Shown here piece by piece: positions 44,617-53,477 of a DNA stretch of 64,000 nucleotides. The stretch lies in assembly GCF_033100115.1 (NCBI RefSeq), contig NZ_CP136910.1, positions 5,720,001 to 5,784,000 on the forward strand, read 5' to 3'. Source of the DNA: Anaerocolumna sp. AGMB13020. Lineage in GTDB: Bacteria > Bacillota > Clostridia > Lachnospirales > Lachnospiraceae. How positions within the stretch are numbered: the stretch's first letter is position 1; each line of letters begins with the position of its first letter. A program made the position numbers and the translations under genes. The notes below the pieces were generated by a model. It saw only the letters and a list, made by a program, of their open reading frames with translations. It did no database searches and was not told the origin of the DNA.

Positions 44617-45522
44617 ATGCGAAATATTTTTCCGTTAAAATACAAAACCAAAAGAAAGCTCAACGGCTTCCTCTATGTCCTGCCCTTTCTCATCGGTTTT
44701 TTATTATGTTTTGCCATACCGTTATTTAATACCGTAAGGTATTCCTTTAATACTGTAAGTGTAAATGATACCGGTGGTATGAAATTTGCCTACAGCGGTT
44801 TCAAAAATTATATCGATTTATTTCAGAATGAAGTAACTACTACCGCGCAGCCAATGATAAGGCTTTTTGCGGATCAGAATCTTTCCATACTTACCAATGT
44901 GCCCCTGATTGTAATCTTCAGTTTATTTATGGCACTTTTGGCAAATCTGAAATTTAAGGGAAGAGGGATTGTAAGGGTTATTTACTTTCTGCCCATTATC
45001 TTTGGTCTTGAGGTTGTAACAGATATGCTTGCAATAACCACCGGCGGTGAATGGGTCAAAGAAAGCTCCGGATTATTCAGTGAAAGTTATATCAGTTCCT
45101 TGTTGATGCATTACACGAATATACCTAACAGCATTTTACTGCCGGTAATATCATACGTTGACAAAATCTTTGACGTACTTTCCCAATCCGGTGTACAGAC
45201 CTTGATTTATCTGGCAGGACTGCAATCCATCAGTCCCAGCCTGTATGAGGTTGCTAAAATTGAAGGTGCTACCGGTTATGAGACCTTCTGGAAGGTTACC
45301 ATACCCTCAATTATGCATATAACGTTATTTGTTACCGTGTATACGGTTGTGGATATGTTCTTAAAATCCCCTATTTCAGAAGAAGCCTACAGCTTTGCTT
45401 TTGAACAGAGTAAGATTGGAACCGGTTCCGCGTTATCTGTAATTTACATATTAAATGTGCTCCTGGTTCTTGGAATTGTATTGTTGGTGTTAAGAAAGGT
45501 GGTAAAGAAATATGAAAAATAA
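44617..45522 (+). CDS. Carbohydrate ABC transporter permease (MalF type), second pair
   Basis: A 301-residue protein with six transmembrane helices. The EAA loop is EVAKIEGATGYETFWKVTIPS. Together with the next gene it forms a second permease pair in the same island, so the locus has two channels for two binding proteins. It overlaps the next gene by 11 nt. GGAGGAAAG precedes the ATG. Confidence 0.9.
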   Translation: MRNIFPLKYKTKRKLNGFLYVLPFLIGFLLCFAIPLFNTVRYSFNTVSVNDTGGMKFAYSGFKNYIDLFQNEVTTTAQPMIRLFADQNLSILTNVPLIVIFSLFMALLANLKFKGRGIVRVIYFLPIIFGLEVVTDMLAITTGGEWVKESSGLFSESYISSLLMHYTNIPNSILLPVISYVDKIFDVLSQSGVQTLIYLAGLQSISPSLYEVAKIEGATGYETFWKVTIPSIMHITLFVTVYTVVDMFLKSPISEEAYSFAFEQSKIGTGSALSVIYILNVLLVLGIVLLVLRKVVKKYEK

Positions 45523-46513
45523 GACTGAGAATGCCTCCTTTGGGCTTAAGGTATATCTGTTTCGCAAGAAATCAAAGAATATACTGCAGTCCGCCTTCCT
45601 TTTCTGTATTATTGTAGGTTTATGCTTTACGATTCTCTATCCTATTATACAGTTGATTCCATCCATATTTTCTAACATCGAAGATTTGGGTAATCCGAAT
45701 GTAATCTGGCTGCCTATGGAGTTCTCCATGACCAGCTTTAAGGCTGCCATTCGTTTTAGTATGCCGGAAGGCTTTATGACAATTGTAAAATCTGTTTTAT
45801 ACGCAGGTTTAATAATGGGTATACAGGTGTTTGTTTCAGCAATGGCAGGTTATTCCCTGGCCAGAGTGAAGTTCTTCGGACACAAATTCGTATTCTTTCT
45901 GGTAATACTTGTATTTTTGGTTCCCAGACAGTCACTGTTGCTGGCACAGTATATCTACTATTCACATTTTAATGCCTTTGGTTTGCTGAAGTTCTTTACA
46001 GAGTCAGGGGAAATTAACTTGATCAACCAACCTGCAACGTTGTTTATGATTGCAATATTGGGTTTTGGTGTTCAGCAGAGCTTATTTGTTTTCATTTTCA
46101 GTCAGTTTTTTAAGAATATACCAAAAGAACTGGAAGAAGCTTCTCTTATTGACGGCTGCGGCTTTCATAAGACATATTTTAAGATTATGATTCCGAATGC
46201 ATTGCCTGCCATATCAACGGTAGCGGTATTATCTTTTGTTTGGAATTATGGTGATACCTATTTTACCAGCTACTTTAATAAGGACGGCCCTTACCTGAGT
46301 TCAAGCCTTGCAAGGGTATTTTCACCGGCAAACAAACAGTTTGTATTGGGAGCAGTAAAAGTATGGTTCGATGTACCGCTGGCAACAGACTTTGCTTTTG
46401 ATGCTATTAAGCAGGCAGCCGTTCTTATCTTCCTTATACCTTTGCTGCTGGTGTACTTCGGCGCTCAGAAGTGGCTGGTGGAAAATCTCGAGAATTCCGG
46501 ACTTGTAGGATAA
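45512..46513 (+). CDS. Carbohydrate ABC transporter permease (MalG type), second pair
   Basis: A 333-residue protein with six transmembrane helices, an EAA loop EEASLIDGCGFHKTYFKIMIPN and a conserved C-terminal hydrophobic end (FLIPLLLVYFGAQKWLV). Longer than the first MalG-type permease. Which of the two solute-binding proteins it serves cannot be told. No ATPase gene accompanies it. Confidence 0.9.
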   Translation: MKNKTENASFGLKVYLFRKKSKNILQSAFLFCIIVGLCFTILYPIIQLIPSIFSNIEDLGNPNVIWLPMEFSMTSFKAAIRFSMPEGFMTIVKSVLYAGLIMGIQVFVSAMAGYSLARVKFFGHKFVFFLVILVFLVPRQSLLLAQYIYYSHFNAFGLLKFFTESGEINLINQPATLFMIAILGFGVQQSLFVFIFSQFFKNIPKELEEASLIDGCGFHKTYFKIMIPNALPAISTVAVLSFVWNYGDTYFTSYFNKDGPYLSSSLARVFSPANKQFVLGAVKVWFDVPLATDFAFDAIKQAAVLIFLIPLLLVYFGAQKWLVENLENSGLVG

Positions 46514-46575
46514 AGGTTTCTCATGGATTCAGGAATATCTAATCGCAGATTACATATTTACGAAAGGGGTTATTT

Positions 46576-48126
46576 ATGAGAAAAAGATGGGGTGTGGCAG
46601 TAGTCTGCCTGCTTGTTCTGTTAACTGGCTGCGGGGGAGGAGGAAGTTCCAGGAAAACCGAAGCTCCTGCTGATGATAAGGTATCACAAGAGGGTACAGC
46701 AGAATCAGAAAGCAAAGAAAACAATGATGTAACAGGGGGAGCAATAGAAGTGAAAATTAACTTATCAGAGAAACATCAGATAATCGAAAGCTTCGGAACC
46801 AGCGGTTGTTGGTGGTCGCAATATGTCGGAGGCTGGGATAATGAGTATAAGGATACCGGGCGCTCCGTAAGAGATGAGATTGCCATGCTTTTATTTGACA
46901 GAGAGTATGGTATTGGACTTAGCAGTTATCGTTACAATCTCGGAGCAGGATCTGCTGACAGCGGTAAGGGTAAATACAATGATCCTCATAGAAGAGCACA
47001 GAGTTTTGAAACGGCACCTTTTACCTACAACTGGAACAAGGATGCTAATGCTGTCTGGTTTATGAGAAAGGCTGTGGAACTGGGAGTAGAGGAAATTATC
47101 ATGTTCAGCAACAGTCCATTGGAACGTTTGACCATTAACGGAACTGCCCAGGTGACAAAGGGCAGTAACGAGAACATTCTCCCTGAAAATTATGAGGATT
47201 TTGCCCGATATGTAATGGATGTGGCAGAGCATTTTGTAGAAGAAGGGATACCCGTAAAATACATTTCACCTGTCAATGAACCACAATGGGAGTGGACGGA
47301 AGGACAGGAGGGGTGCCATTACGAACCCGCTAAAATACCAAAGCTGTATCGTACATTTCTAACAGAATTAAATAGCAGGCCAGCGTTAAAAGATGTTGCA
47401 CTTTCCGGTCCGGAAAGCGGTGAATGGAAGGGAGCTGCTACTCTATATACCAGTGCGCTCTTAAATGACTCTGTTCTTGGCAGTTATTTCGATGCCATCG
47501 ATAATCATTCCTACTGGTCTGATACTGCTTCCAAAGTAGCCTTTAAGAGATGGATGGATGCCAACTATCCTGAGGTTAAGCTGCGTATGAGTGAGTGGTG
47601 TGAAATGGTAAACGGCTCGGATGTTACAATGGATTCTGCATTTGAACTTGCAAGGGTACTGCAGGAGGATCTAACGGTACTCGATGTGGTATCCTGGCAG
47701 AACTGGGTGGGTGTAGCCCCCGGTGGTTATCGCGATGGGCTTATCTATGTTAATGAAGGAAAGAAGACGCTGAACCCGTTAAAACGGTTATGGGGCTATG
47801 GTAATTACTCCAAATTTATACGGCCCGGTTATCAGAGGGTTGAGGTATCTGACAGTACGCTGAAAGAATTAAACCCCGTCGCCTTTACCGGTACGAATGA
47901 TAAGGGAAAAAAGGAATTGGTGCTGGTAGTCATTAATGAGTCCGATGCAAATAAAAAACTTTTGCTTGATATTCAAGGGGCAGTAGAATATACTGATATA
48001 AGTGTATACGAAACCTCAGAAAGCAGTAATTTAGACAGAATAACCAATGAAAAATACGGCGTGGGAGATGCAGTTGAGGTCGGAAAGCAATCTATAACTA
48101 CAATTATTTTGTCAGAGGGCTGGTGA
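46576..48126 (+). CDS. Glycoside hydrolase family 30 lipoprotein
   Basis: A 516-residue exported enzyme with a lipobox (LLVLLTGCGGGG). The GH30 fold starts at QIIESFGTSGCWW. The acid/base Glu lies in YISPVNEPQWEW and the nucleophile Glu in LRMSEWCEM. A beta-sandwich domain follows the barrel (ELVLVVINESDANKKLLLDI). GH30 includes beta-1,6-galactanases, beta-glucosidases and xylanases. With the GH35 beta-galactosidase at the end of the island, a galactan-type substrate is a fair guess. It would cut polysaccharide at the cell surface for import. Confidence 0.85.
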   Translation: MRKRWGVAVVCLLVLLTGCGGGGSSRKTEAPADDKVSQEGTAESESKENNDVTGGAIEVKINLSEKHQIIESFGTSGCWWSQYVGGWDNEYKDTGRSVRDEIAMLLFDREYGIGLSSYRYNLGAGSADSGKGKYNDPHRRAQSFETAPFTYNWNKDANAVWFMRKAVELGVEEIIMFSNSPLERLTINGTAQVTKGSNENILPENYEDFARYVMDVAEHFVEEGIPVKYISPVNEPQWEWTEGQEGCHYEPAKIPKLYRTFLTELNSRPALKDVALSGPESGEWKGAATLYTSALLNDSVLGSYFDAIDNHSYWSDTASKVAFKRWMDANYPEVKLRMSEWCEMVNGSDVTMDSAFELARVLQEDLTVLDVVSWQNWVGVAPGGYRDGLIYVNEGKKTLNPLKRLWGYGNYSKFIRPGYQRVEVSDSTLKELNPVAFTGTNDKGKKELVLVVINESDANKKLLLDIQGAVEYTDISVYETSESSNLDRITNEKYGVGDAVEVGKQSITTIILSEGW

Positions 48127-49181
48127 TTTCTATTTTAGATGGCAACGACATGCCGAAGCAATTAACCATTTATGATATTGCAAAGGAAGTTGGGGTCTCC
48201 GCAGCAACAGTTTCGAGAGCAATATCAGGAAGAGGTTACGTATCAGAAGCAAATAAAGTAAAAATTATGGAACTGGTTCAGAAATATAATTTCAGACCAA
48301 ATACCTTTGCCCAGAATCTGCAGGCAGGGTTTACGAAAACCATCGGATATATAGTCCCTCACATCGGTAATATGTATTTTGCAAATGTATATTATGAGTT
48401 TGAAAAATGGGCTTCCAGCCATGGGTATATGACCATTTTGCTAAATGCCAAAGGTGATTACAATCTGGAGTCTAAATTCTTAAACTCTCTGAAGGAAAAA
48501 CATGTAGACGGTATCGTCATGATGGGAGGGCGAATGGATGAGAGGAATCTTCCGGAGAGTCATGTCAGGGAAATACAGGAGATGAGAAATATCGTCCCGG
48601 TTGTTTCCTGTGGTCCGGAAGCAGAACGCTTTGGCTGTAATGGTATTTATACCGATGATGTCAAAGGTGTGGAGGAACTACTTCTGTTCTTAAAATCCAG
48701 AGGTTATAAAAGGATTTGTTTTATCGGCGGAGGAGATCAGTACTATCCTTCCTATATCAAAAAGAAGACTGCTTACGCGGTTGGAGAGAAGCTGGGACTT
48801 GATGTTTCAGTAAGATGGCTTACAGGAAATGACGTGTTCAGCTTTAGTGCTGGTTATGACAGTCTGAAGATACTGATAGAGGAAGGCGGGCCTTTACCGG
48901 AAGTTATCTGCGGTATTAACGATTATGTTGCACTTGGAGCTGTTAACTGCGCTCTGGAGAGAGGACTGAAAATACCGGAGGATTTAGCAGTCACCGGGTT
49001 TGATGATGTCAGTATAACAACCATGACACCAGTGCATATAACATCCATCAGTCCGAGGTATGAGTACTTTGGTAAGAAGGTATTCAACAGCCTTCACAAG
49101 CTGATGCAAGCCAAGGCCTTAACAACAGGTAAGACTTCCTTAATAAAACCTGAAATTATTATCAGAGGCAGTACGCGATAA
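48123..49181 (+). CDS. LacI-family transcriptional regulator of the glycan island
   Basis: A 352-residue regulator. The helix-turn-helix is QLTIYDIAKEVGVSAATVSRAISGRGYVS, followed by the hinge and a periplasmic-binding-type effector domain (KTIGYIVPHIGNMYFANVYYEFEKW; TGFDDVSITTMTPVHITSI). The start may be GTG 48123, overlapping the GH30 stop with AGAGGG upstream, or ATG 48150. It probably represses the promoters with TGNAANCGNTTNCA sites at 32365, 32427 and 49319 until a glycan breakdown product binds. Confidence 0.85.
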   Translation: MISILDGNDMPKQLTIYDIAKEVGVSAATVSRAISGRGYVSEANKVKIMELVQKYNFRPNTFAQNLQAGFTKTIGYIVPHIGNMYFANVYYEFEKWASSHGYMTILLNAKGDYNLESKFLNSLKEKHVDGIVMMGGRMDERNLPESHVREIQEMRNIVPVVSCGPEAERFGCNGIYTDDVKGVEELLLFLKSRGYKRICFIGGGDQYYPSYIKKKTAYAVGEKLGLDVSVRWLTGNDVFSFSAGYDSLKILIEEGGPLPEVICGINDYVALGAVNCALERGLKIPEDLAVTGFDDVSITTMTPVHITSISPRYEYFGKKVFNSLHKLMQAKALTTGKTSLIKPEIIIRGSTR

Positions 49182-49186
49182 GAGAT

Positions 49187-49310
49187 TAGCCCTGTTTACA
49201 ATTTGAGACAATGTTACCCCTTATGAATGCCTTTGCATTTGATTACAAACAGTGCAAAAGTGAGGTTAGGTAACGATAGTCAGCTTACAAGAACAGGGCT
49301 ATTTTTTTAT
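49187..49310 (+). terminator. Long structured terminator after the LacI gene
   Basis: TAGCCCTGTT (49187-49196) pairs with AACAGGGCTA (49292-49301), followed by a run of seven T. The 95-nt interior continues as a stacked hairpin (GAC/GTC, GTTACC/GGTAAC, CCTTA/TGAGG, TTTGCA/TGCAAA). This is much larger than an ordinary terminator and might be a structured RNA with a terminator as its last helix. The GH35 promoter overlaps the 3' arm. Confidence 0.65.
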
Positions 49311-49332
49311 AAACTATATGTAATCGGTTACA
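49285..49332 (+). promoter_or_regulatory. GH35 promoter with LacI-type operator
   Basis: TTACAA (49285-49290), a 17-nt spacer and TATAAA (49308-49313). The spacer consists of the downstream arm and T-run of the preceding terminator. The operator TGTAATCGGTTACA (49319-49332) lies at the start site and matches TGTAANCGNTTACA. GGAG lies before ATG 49362. Confidence 0.65.
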
Positions 49333-49361
49333 TAGTATTTTGACAAAAAAGGAGACAAAAA

Positions 49362-51113
49362 ATGGTATCTAACACAATAGAAATCAAGGATAAGTTTTAT
49401 GTAAATGGTAAACCTGTGCAGATTATATCAGGTGCCATACACTATTTCAGAATAGTTCCTGAGTACTGGAGGGATCGCCTGGAAAAATTAAAGGCTATGG
49501 GCTGCAATACGGTAGAAACCTATGTGCCCTGGAATCTTCATGAACCCCAAAAAGGAACTTATTGCTTTGAGGGTATTCTGGATATTAGGAAATTCATAGA
49601 GATTGCAGCTGAACTTGAATTATGGGTAATCTTCAGACCCTCCCCCTACATTTGTGCAGAATGGGAATTTGGTGGACTTCCTGCCTGGCTCCTGGCGGAA
49701 GACGGAATGCGTTTTCGAAGCAGTCATCCAAGTTTTATGCAGCATACGGCTGATTATTATAAGAAACTCTTTGAGATTACAGCACCTTTACAGTTGCCCT
49801 TAGGCGGACCGATCATATTGATTCAAATTGAAAACGAATATGGTTATTATGCAGATGATACAGGTTACCTGGAACAGATGAAACAGCTGATGGTTGATAA
49901 TGGAGCCTGTGTCCCTTTTGTTACTTCTGACGGTCCATGGGGAGATGCCTTGGAGTGCGGTAAGTTGGAAGGCGTATTGCCTACAGGAAACTTTGGTTCC
50001 AAGATGAAGGAGCAGTTTGCAGTATTAAAAGAGCATACCAATGGCGGACCTCTTATGTGTATGGAATTCTGGGTAGGCTGGTTCGATCATTGGGGTAACG
50101 GAGGACATAAAACCTCTAATATGGAAGAGAATTGCAAGGATTTAGACGAAGCCTTACAGTATGGTAATATTAATATCTACATGTTTATCGGCGGAACAAA
50201 CTTTGGCTTTATGAACGGCTCTAATTATTATGATGAGCTTACGCCGGATGTAACCTCCTATGACTATGATGCAGTATTGTCAGAGTGCGGTGATATTACA
50301 CCTAAATACGAAGCGTTCAGGGAAATCATCGGTAAATATGCAAAACTTCCGGAGATAGAATTTACCACAAAGATTGTGAAAAAAGCTTATGGAAAGCTTA
50401 GCTGTAAGGAAAAGGTAGGCTTATTTGAAAGCCTGGAGGATCTGTCAGCTCCTGTTACTGATTTATTTCCCAAGTCCATGGAAAAACTCGGACAAAGCTA
50501 TGGGTACACCTTATACCGTTCTTCTCTTGTAAAAGAGAAAAAGATGGAAAAAATTCGTTTATACAATGCGAACGACAGGGCAAAAATATATATCTCACAG
50601 AAACCTGTTGCAACACTTTATGATAGAGAGCTGCTTATCGAACACGATATAGCCTATGACTTTGAAAAAGGAAGTTCCATAGATATTCTTATGGAGAATA
50701 TGGGAAGAGTGAATTTCGGACCTTACCTGGATAAACAGCGTAAAGGAATAGATGGAAGTGTTGTAATCAACGGTCATCAGCATATGAACTGGGAACACTA
50801 TACCCTGCCCTTGGATAATCTTCATAAATTGGATTTTACCAAAGGCTTTCAAGAGCAGAAACCTACCTTTTACCGCTTTGAGTTCCAGGTAGAAGAAAAA
50901 GGAGACACCTTCATAGATATGGAAGGCTGGGGAAAAGGCTGCGTCTTTGTAAACGGCTTTAATCTGGGACGTTTCTGGGAGATTGGACCGCAGAAAAGAT
51001 TATACCTGCCTGCACCATTGCTGCGAGACGGAATCAACGAAATTATCGTATTCGAGACAGAAGGAAAAGCATCGGAGGAACTAGTCCTTTGTGATAAACC
51101 GGATCTCGGTTAA
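49362..51113 (+). CDS. Glycoside hydrolase family 35 beta-galactosidase
   Basis: A 583-residue enzyme without signal peptide, so cytoplasmic. The GH35 signatures are VQIISGAIHYFRIVPEYW, VETYVPWNLHEP, and GGPIILIQIENEYG with the acid/base Glu. The nucleophile Glu is in LMCMEFWVGWFDHWG. C-terminal jelly-roll domains end with GCVFVNGFNLGRFWEIGPQ. It would release terminal beta-galactose from imported oligosaccharides, the last step of the island. Followed by a strong terminator. Confidence 0.93.
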   Translation: MVSNTIEIKDKFYVNGKPVQIISGAIHYFRIVPEYWRDRLEKLKAMGCNTVETYVPWNLHEPQKGTYCFEGILDIRKFIEIAAELELWVIFRPSPYICAEWEFGGLPAWLLAEDGMRFRSSHPSFMQHTADYYKKLFEITAPLQLPLGGPIILIQIENEYGYYADDTGYLEQMKQLMVDNGACVPFVTSDGPWGDALECGKLEGVLPTGNFGSKMKEQFAVLKEHTNGGPLMCMEFWVGWFDHWGNGGHKTSNMEENCKDLDEALQYGNINIYMFIGGTNFGFMNGSNYYDELTPDVTSYDYDAVLSECGDITPKYEAFREIIGKYAKLPEIEFTTKIVKKAYGKLSCKEKVGLFESLEDLSAPVTDLFPKSMEKLGQSYGYTLYRSSLVKEKKMEKIRLYNANDRAKIYISQKPVATLYDRELLIEHDIAYDFEKGSSIDILMENMGRVNFGPYLDKQRKGIDGSVVINGHQHMNWEHYTLPLDNLHKLDFTKGFQEQKPTFYRFEFQVEEKGDTFIDMEGWGKGCVFVNGFNLGRFWEIGPQKRLYLPAPLLRDGINEIIVFETEGKASEELVLCDKPDLG

Positions 51114-51116
51114 TTA

Positions 51117-51178
51117 AATAAAAGCAAGCACTTCCTTAAAAATCGGTATGATATTTTTGGAAGTGCCTGCTTTTATTT
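51117..51178 (+). terminator. Intrinsic terminator of the GH35 gene
   Basis: AATAAAAGCA-A-GCACTTCC pairs with GGAAGTGC-C-TGCTTTTATT around a loop of about 23 nt, followed by TTGTTTTCC. A long, nearly perfect stem; T-rich on both sides, so it could work in both directions. Confidence 0.85.
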
Positions 51179-51334
51179 TGTTTTCCTTGGAAGTATTCTC
51201 AGTTCCTTTGAAGACAAACTGGTTGGCGGAAAACAAGACGATTAAGAAGTCTGCTATCCTCTGTGAATTAACAGTCAATTTTCAACCGATGGAGAAAATA
51301 CTGAAAGTTTCCATGAAAGAAGGAGAATAGTTTA

Positions 51335-51418
51335 ATGTGGTTGGATTATTTTGCCGATAATATTCCTGTAAGCATCCTTGTAATTTTATTTTTTATCATG
51401 TTCATACATAAGAAGTAG
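51335..51418 (+). CDS. Small membrane peptide (27 aa)
   Basis: ATG 51335 to TAG 51416-51418, with GAAGGAGAA (about 51319-51327) upstream. The peptide is MWLDYFADNIPVSILVIL plus FFIMFIHKK: a short acidic start, one transmembrane helix and a basic end. It lies 50 nt before the next gene. Small single-helix proteins of this type often modulate membrane enzymes or transporters. No family recognised; coding status rests on the ribosome site and composition. Confidence 0.5.
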   Translation: MWLDYFADNIPVSILVILFFIMFIHKK

Positions 51419-51467
51419 CATTGTAGCTCGATTAATTTGGAAGGCTTGTAAGGGAGTGAGGGAAGAT

Positions 51468-52040
51468 ATGAATATTAACTTAAAAAGCAATCATGGATTT
51501 ATAAATACACATACAAGTACAAAAAGTACAAAAGGTAAAACGGCCGGAGGCAGTCTGAAAGCTGTCTTAGATCAGCACAGAGAAGCTCTGCGGGTATCGC
51601 GGGCTGATGATGAAGAGTCCGAGAAAAGAAAGGCAGAAAAGATCGGTCAAAAGCTTAATGCCGGTAAAAAACTCTCGACCAGTGAGATGGATTTTCTCAG
51701 GAGAACCAATCCTGAGCTGTATATGAAAGCTTTGCGTATTCAAATGAAACGTGAGATGGTAGAAAGCAGTCTTAAGAATTGTAAATCAAAACAAGAAGTT
51801 GAAGAAGCAGCGGGTCTTCAGTTAGGCATGATCAATGATATGGACCCTGACCGGGAAGCAATGATAAATGCTGTCAATGATGTAGTGAAAGAATTTAAGA
51901 AGACGGATAAGTATAAGAGCCTGCCACAGGAAAGCGAAGAGAAGAGAGGCGAAGGATATGGCAGTCTTACCTCAGAGGAATATAACAATAGAGGTGCATT
52001 GAGAAAAGAGGATGCAGCTGATTTTGATGTAAAACTATAA
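51468..52040 (+). CDS. Conserved hypothetical protein, coiled-coil rich
   Basis: About 190 residues from ATG 51468 (a GTG at 51456 in frame is the alternative). Very charged and helical, with a low-complexity N-terminus (NTHTSTKSTKGKTAGGSL). It has no signal peptide, membrane segment or Cys cluster (one Cys only). I do not recognise the family. LDQHREALRVSRADDEESEKR and LQLGMINDMDPDREAMINAVND look like helical pairs. Similar proteins occur in clostridia without assigned function. Confidence 0.6.
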   Translation: MNINLKSNHGFINTHTSTKSTKGKTAGGSLKAVLDQHREALRVSRADDEESEKRKAEKIGQKLNAGKKLSTSEMDFLRRTNPELYMKALRIQMKREMVESSLKNCKSKQEVEEAAGLQLGMINDMDPDREAMINAVNDVVKEFKKTDKYKSLPQESEEKRGEGYGSLTSEEYNNRGALRKEDAADFDVKL

Positions 52041-52141
52041 GCCTTTCAAGACATTTTTCTCTTTTCATTCCATACAATAGTAAATATAGGTTTGTATGGA
52101 TAAACTTCGGTCAGCACGGTTAACTGAAGGGAGAGGTGAAG

Positions 52142-53308
52142 ATGGAATATAATAATTCTTATAAGATCAAGGGCATGGCAGACTGGTTTAAAAAGAAAAA
52201 AGGAATGTACTCCTTTATTTCTCAAAGCTTTGATAATTTACAGGCGGTGTGTCCGAAACTCTTGAAAACAGAGGTGGCATACCAAAATGATTTCCCTTAT
52301 ACAGCTGAGATAATTAGTGAAGGGTTGACTGTACCCTGGGCAATGGATATTACAAAGGACGGAAGAATCTTTGTAACAGAGCGAATCGGTAACATCCGTC
52401 TGATACATAAGGATAACAGGGGAGCCGAAACGATATATACCTTTACAGCGCCGTTTACCGCTCAGGGTGAGGGTGGTTTACTTGGGCTGGTATTGGACCC
52501 TGAATTTGATAAAAATGGATACTTTTATGTTATGTATACCTTTCAGGCAGAAGATAAATTCTATAACCGGGTAGTGCGTATGCATTATGAGGACGGAAAT
52601 ACAAGAGAAGACAGGATATTACTGGATAATATACCAGGTGGAAGAGGGCATAACGGCGGCAGAATAAAGATTGGACCCGATAATTTACTTTATATAACAA
52701 CTGGAGATGGTGATGTACCGGAATCATCACAGAATCTTGAGCTTCTGTCTGGAAAAATTCTTCGTATCAATCTGGATGGCAGCATACCCTCTGATAATCC
52801 TTTCTCAGGTTCACCTGTATATGCTCTGGGTCTTCGTAATCCCCAAGGGCTTGCCTGGAGTAAGGAGGGTGACTTATATGCTTCCGTACATGGAAACTAT
52901 GGAAGAGATAAAATAAACATAATTATACCCGGGGGAAATTACGGGTGGCCTTTGGCGGAAGCGGAGGAAGATCTGGCAGAACAGGGCTTTCAGGCTTCTG
53001 TCATCAGCAGTGAAACAGAGACCTGGGCACCATCAGGAATCACCTTTATTGAAGAAGGACCTTTAAAAGGCAGATTGCTGGTTGCAGCATTAAGAGGAAT
53101 GGAAGTATTAGAAATGATGCTGTCGGCTGATGGTAGACAGGTAGTACAGGTAATACCACGGCTTCAGGACCAATATGGAAGATTGAGAGAAGCCTATAGT
53201 GCAGCTGACGGCTCGGTGTATATAACTACCAGTAACTTAGATGGCAGAGGGCAGCCTCGAGAAGGGGATGACAAGATTATACGGTTGGTACCCATAAGTG
53301 AAGAATAG
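52142..53308 (+). CDS. PQQ-dependent sugar-dehydrogenase-like beta-propeller protein
   Basis: About 388 residues from ATG 52142 (GGGAGAGG upstream). It is a soluble glucose/aldose dehydrogenase fold (GSDH): GLTVPWAMDITKDGRIFVTER, RGHNGGRIKIGPDNLLYITTGD and LGLRNPQGLAWSKEGDLYASVHG are family hallmarks, including the His that contacts PQQ. It has no signal peptide, though most relatives are exported. No PQQ genes are in the window, and an anaerobe need not make PQQ, so the protein may bind another ligand. Monocistronic, with its own terminator. Confidence 0.8.
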   Translation: MEYNNSYKIKGMADWFKKKKGMYSFISQSFDNLQAVCPKLLKTEVAYQNDFPYTAEIISEGLTVPWAMDITKDGRIFVTERIGNIRLIHKDNRGAETIYTFTAPFTAQGEGGLLGLVLDPEFDKNGYFYVMYTFQAEDKFYNRVVRMHYEDGNTREDRILLDNIPGGRGHNGGRIKIGPDNLLYITTGDGDVPESSQNLELLSGKILRINLDGSIPSDNPFSGSPVYALGLRNPQGLAWSKEGDLYASVHGNYGRDKINIIIPGGNYGWPLAEAEEDLAEQGFQASVISSETETWAPSGITFIEEGPLKGRLLVAALRGMEVLEMMLSADGRQVVQVIPRLQDQYGRLREAYSAADGSVYITTSNLDGRGQPREGDDKIIRLVPISEE

Positions 53309-53316
53309 CAATGTTG

Positions 53317-53349
53317 CGGCAGGAAAGCCAGAAGGTTTCTTGCCGTTTT
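53317..53349 (+). terminator. Intrinsic terminator of the sugar-dehydrogenase-like gene
   Basis: CGGCAGGAAA (53317-53326) pairs with TTTCTTGCCG (53336-53345), one G-T pair, followed by TTTTG. Confidence 0.8.
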
Positions 53350-53477
53350 GCATTCAATTGAAAAAGGCCTTTTTGTGTTAATTCTAAAAATGAGTAAAAA
53401 TGAGATAATTACAAAGAATATTAATGTGGTTACGAAATGCAACTGTAAAAAGAAATTTAGAATGTGAGGTTCCACAT

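Noticed and set aside
51148..51330. 60-aa open frame after the GH35 gene
   Set aside because: It starts inside the intrinsic terminator of the GH35 gene and has no ribosome site.
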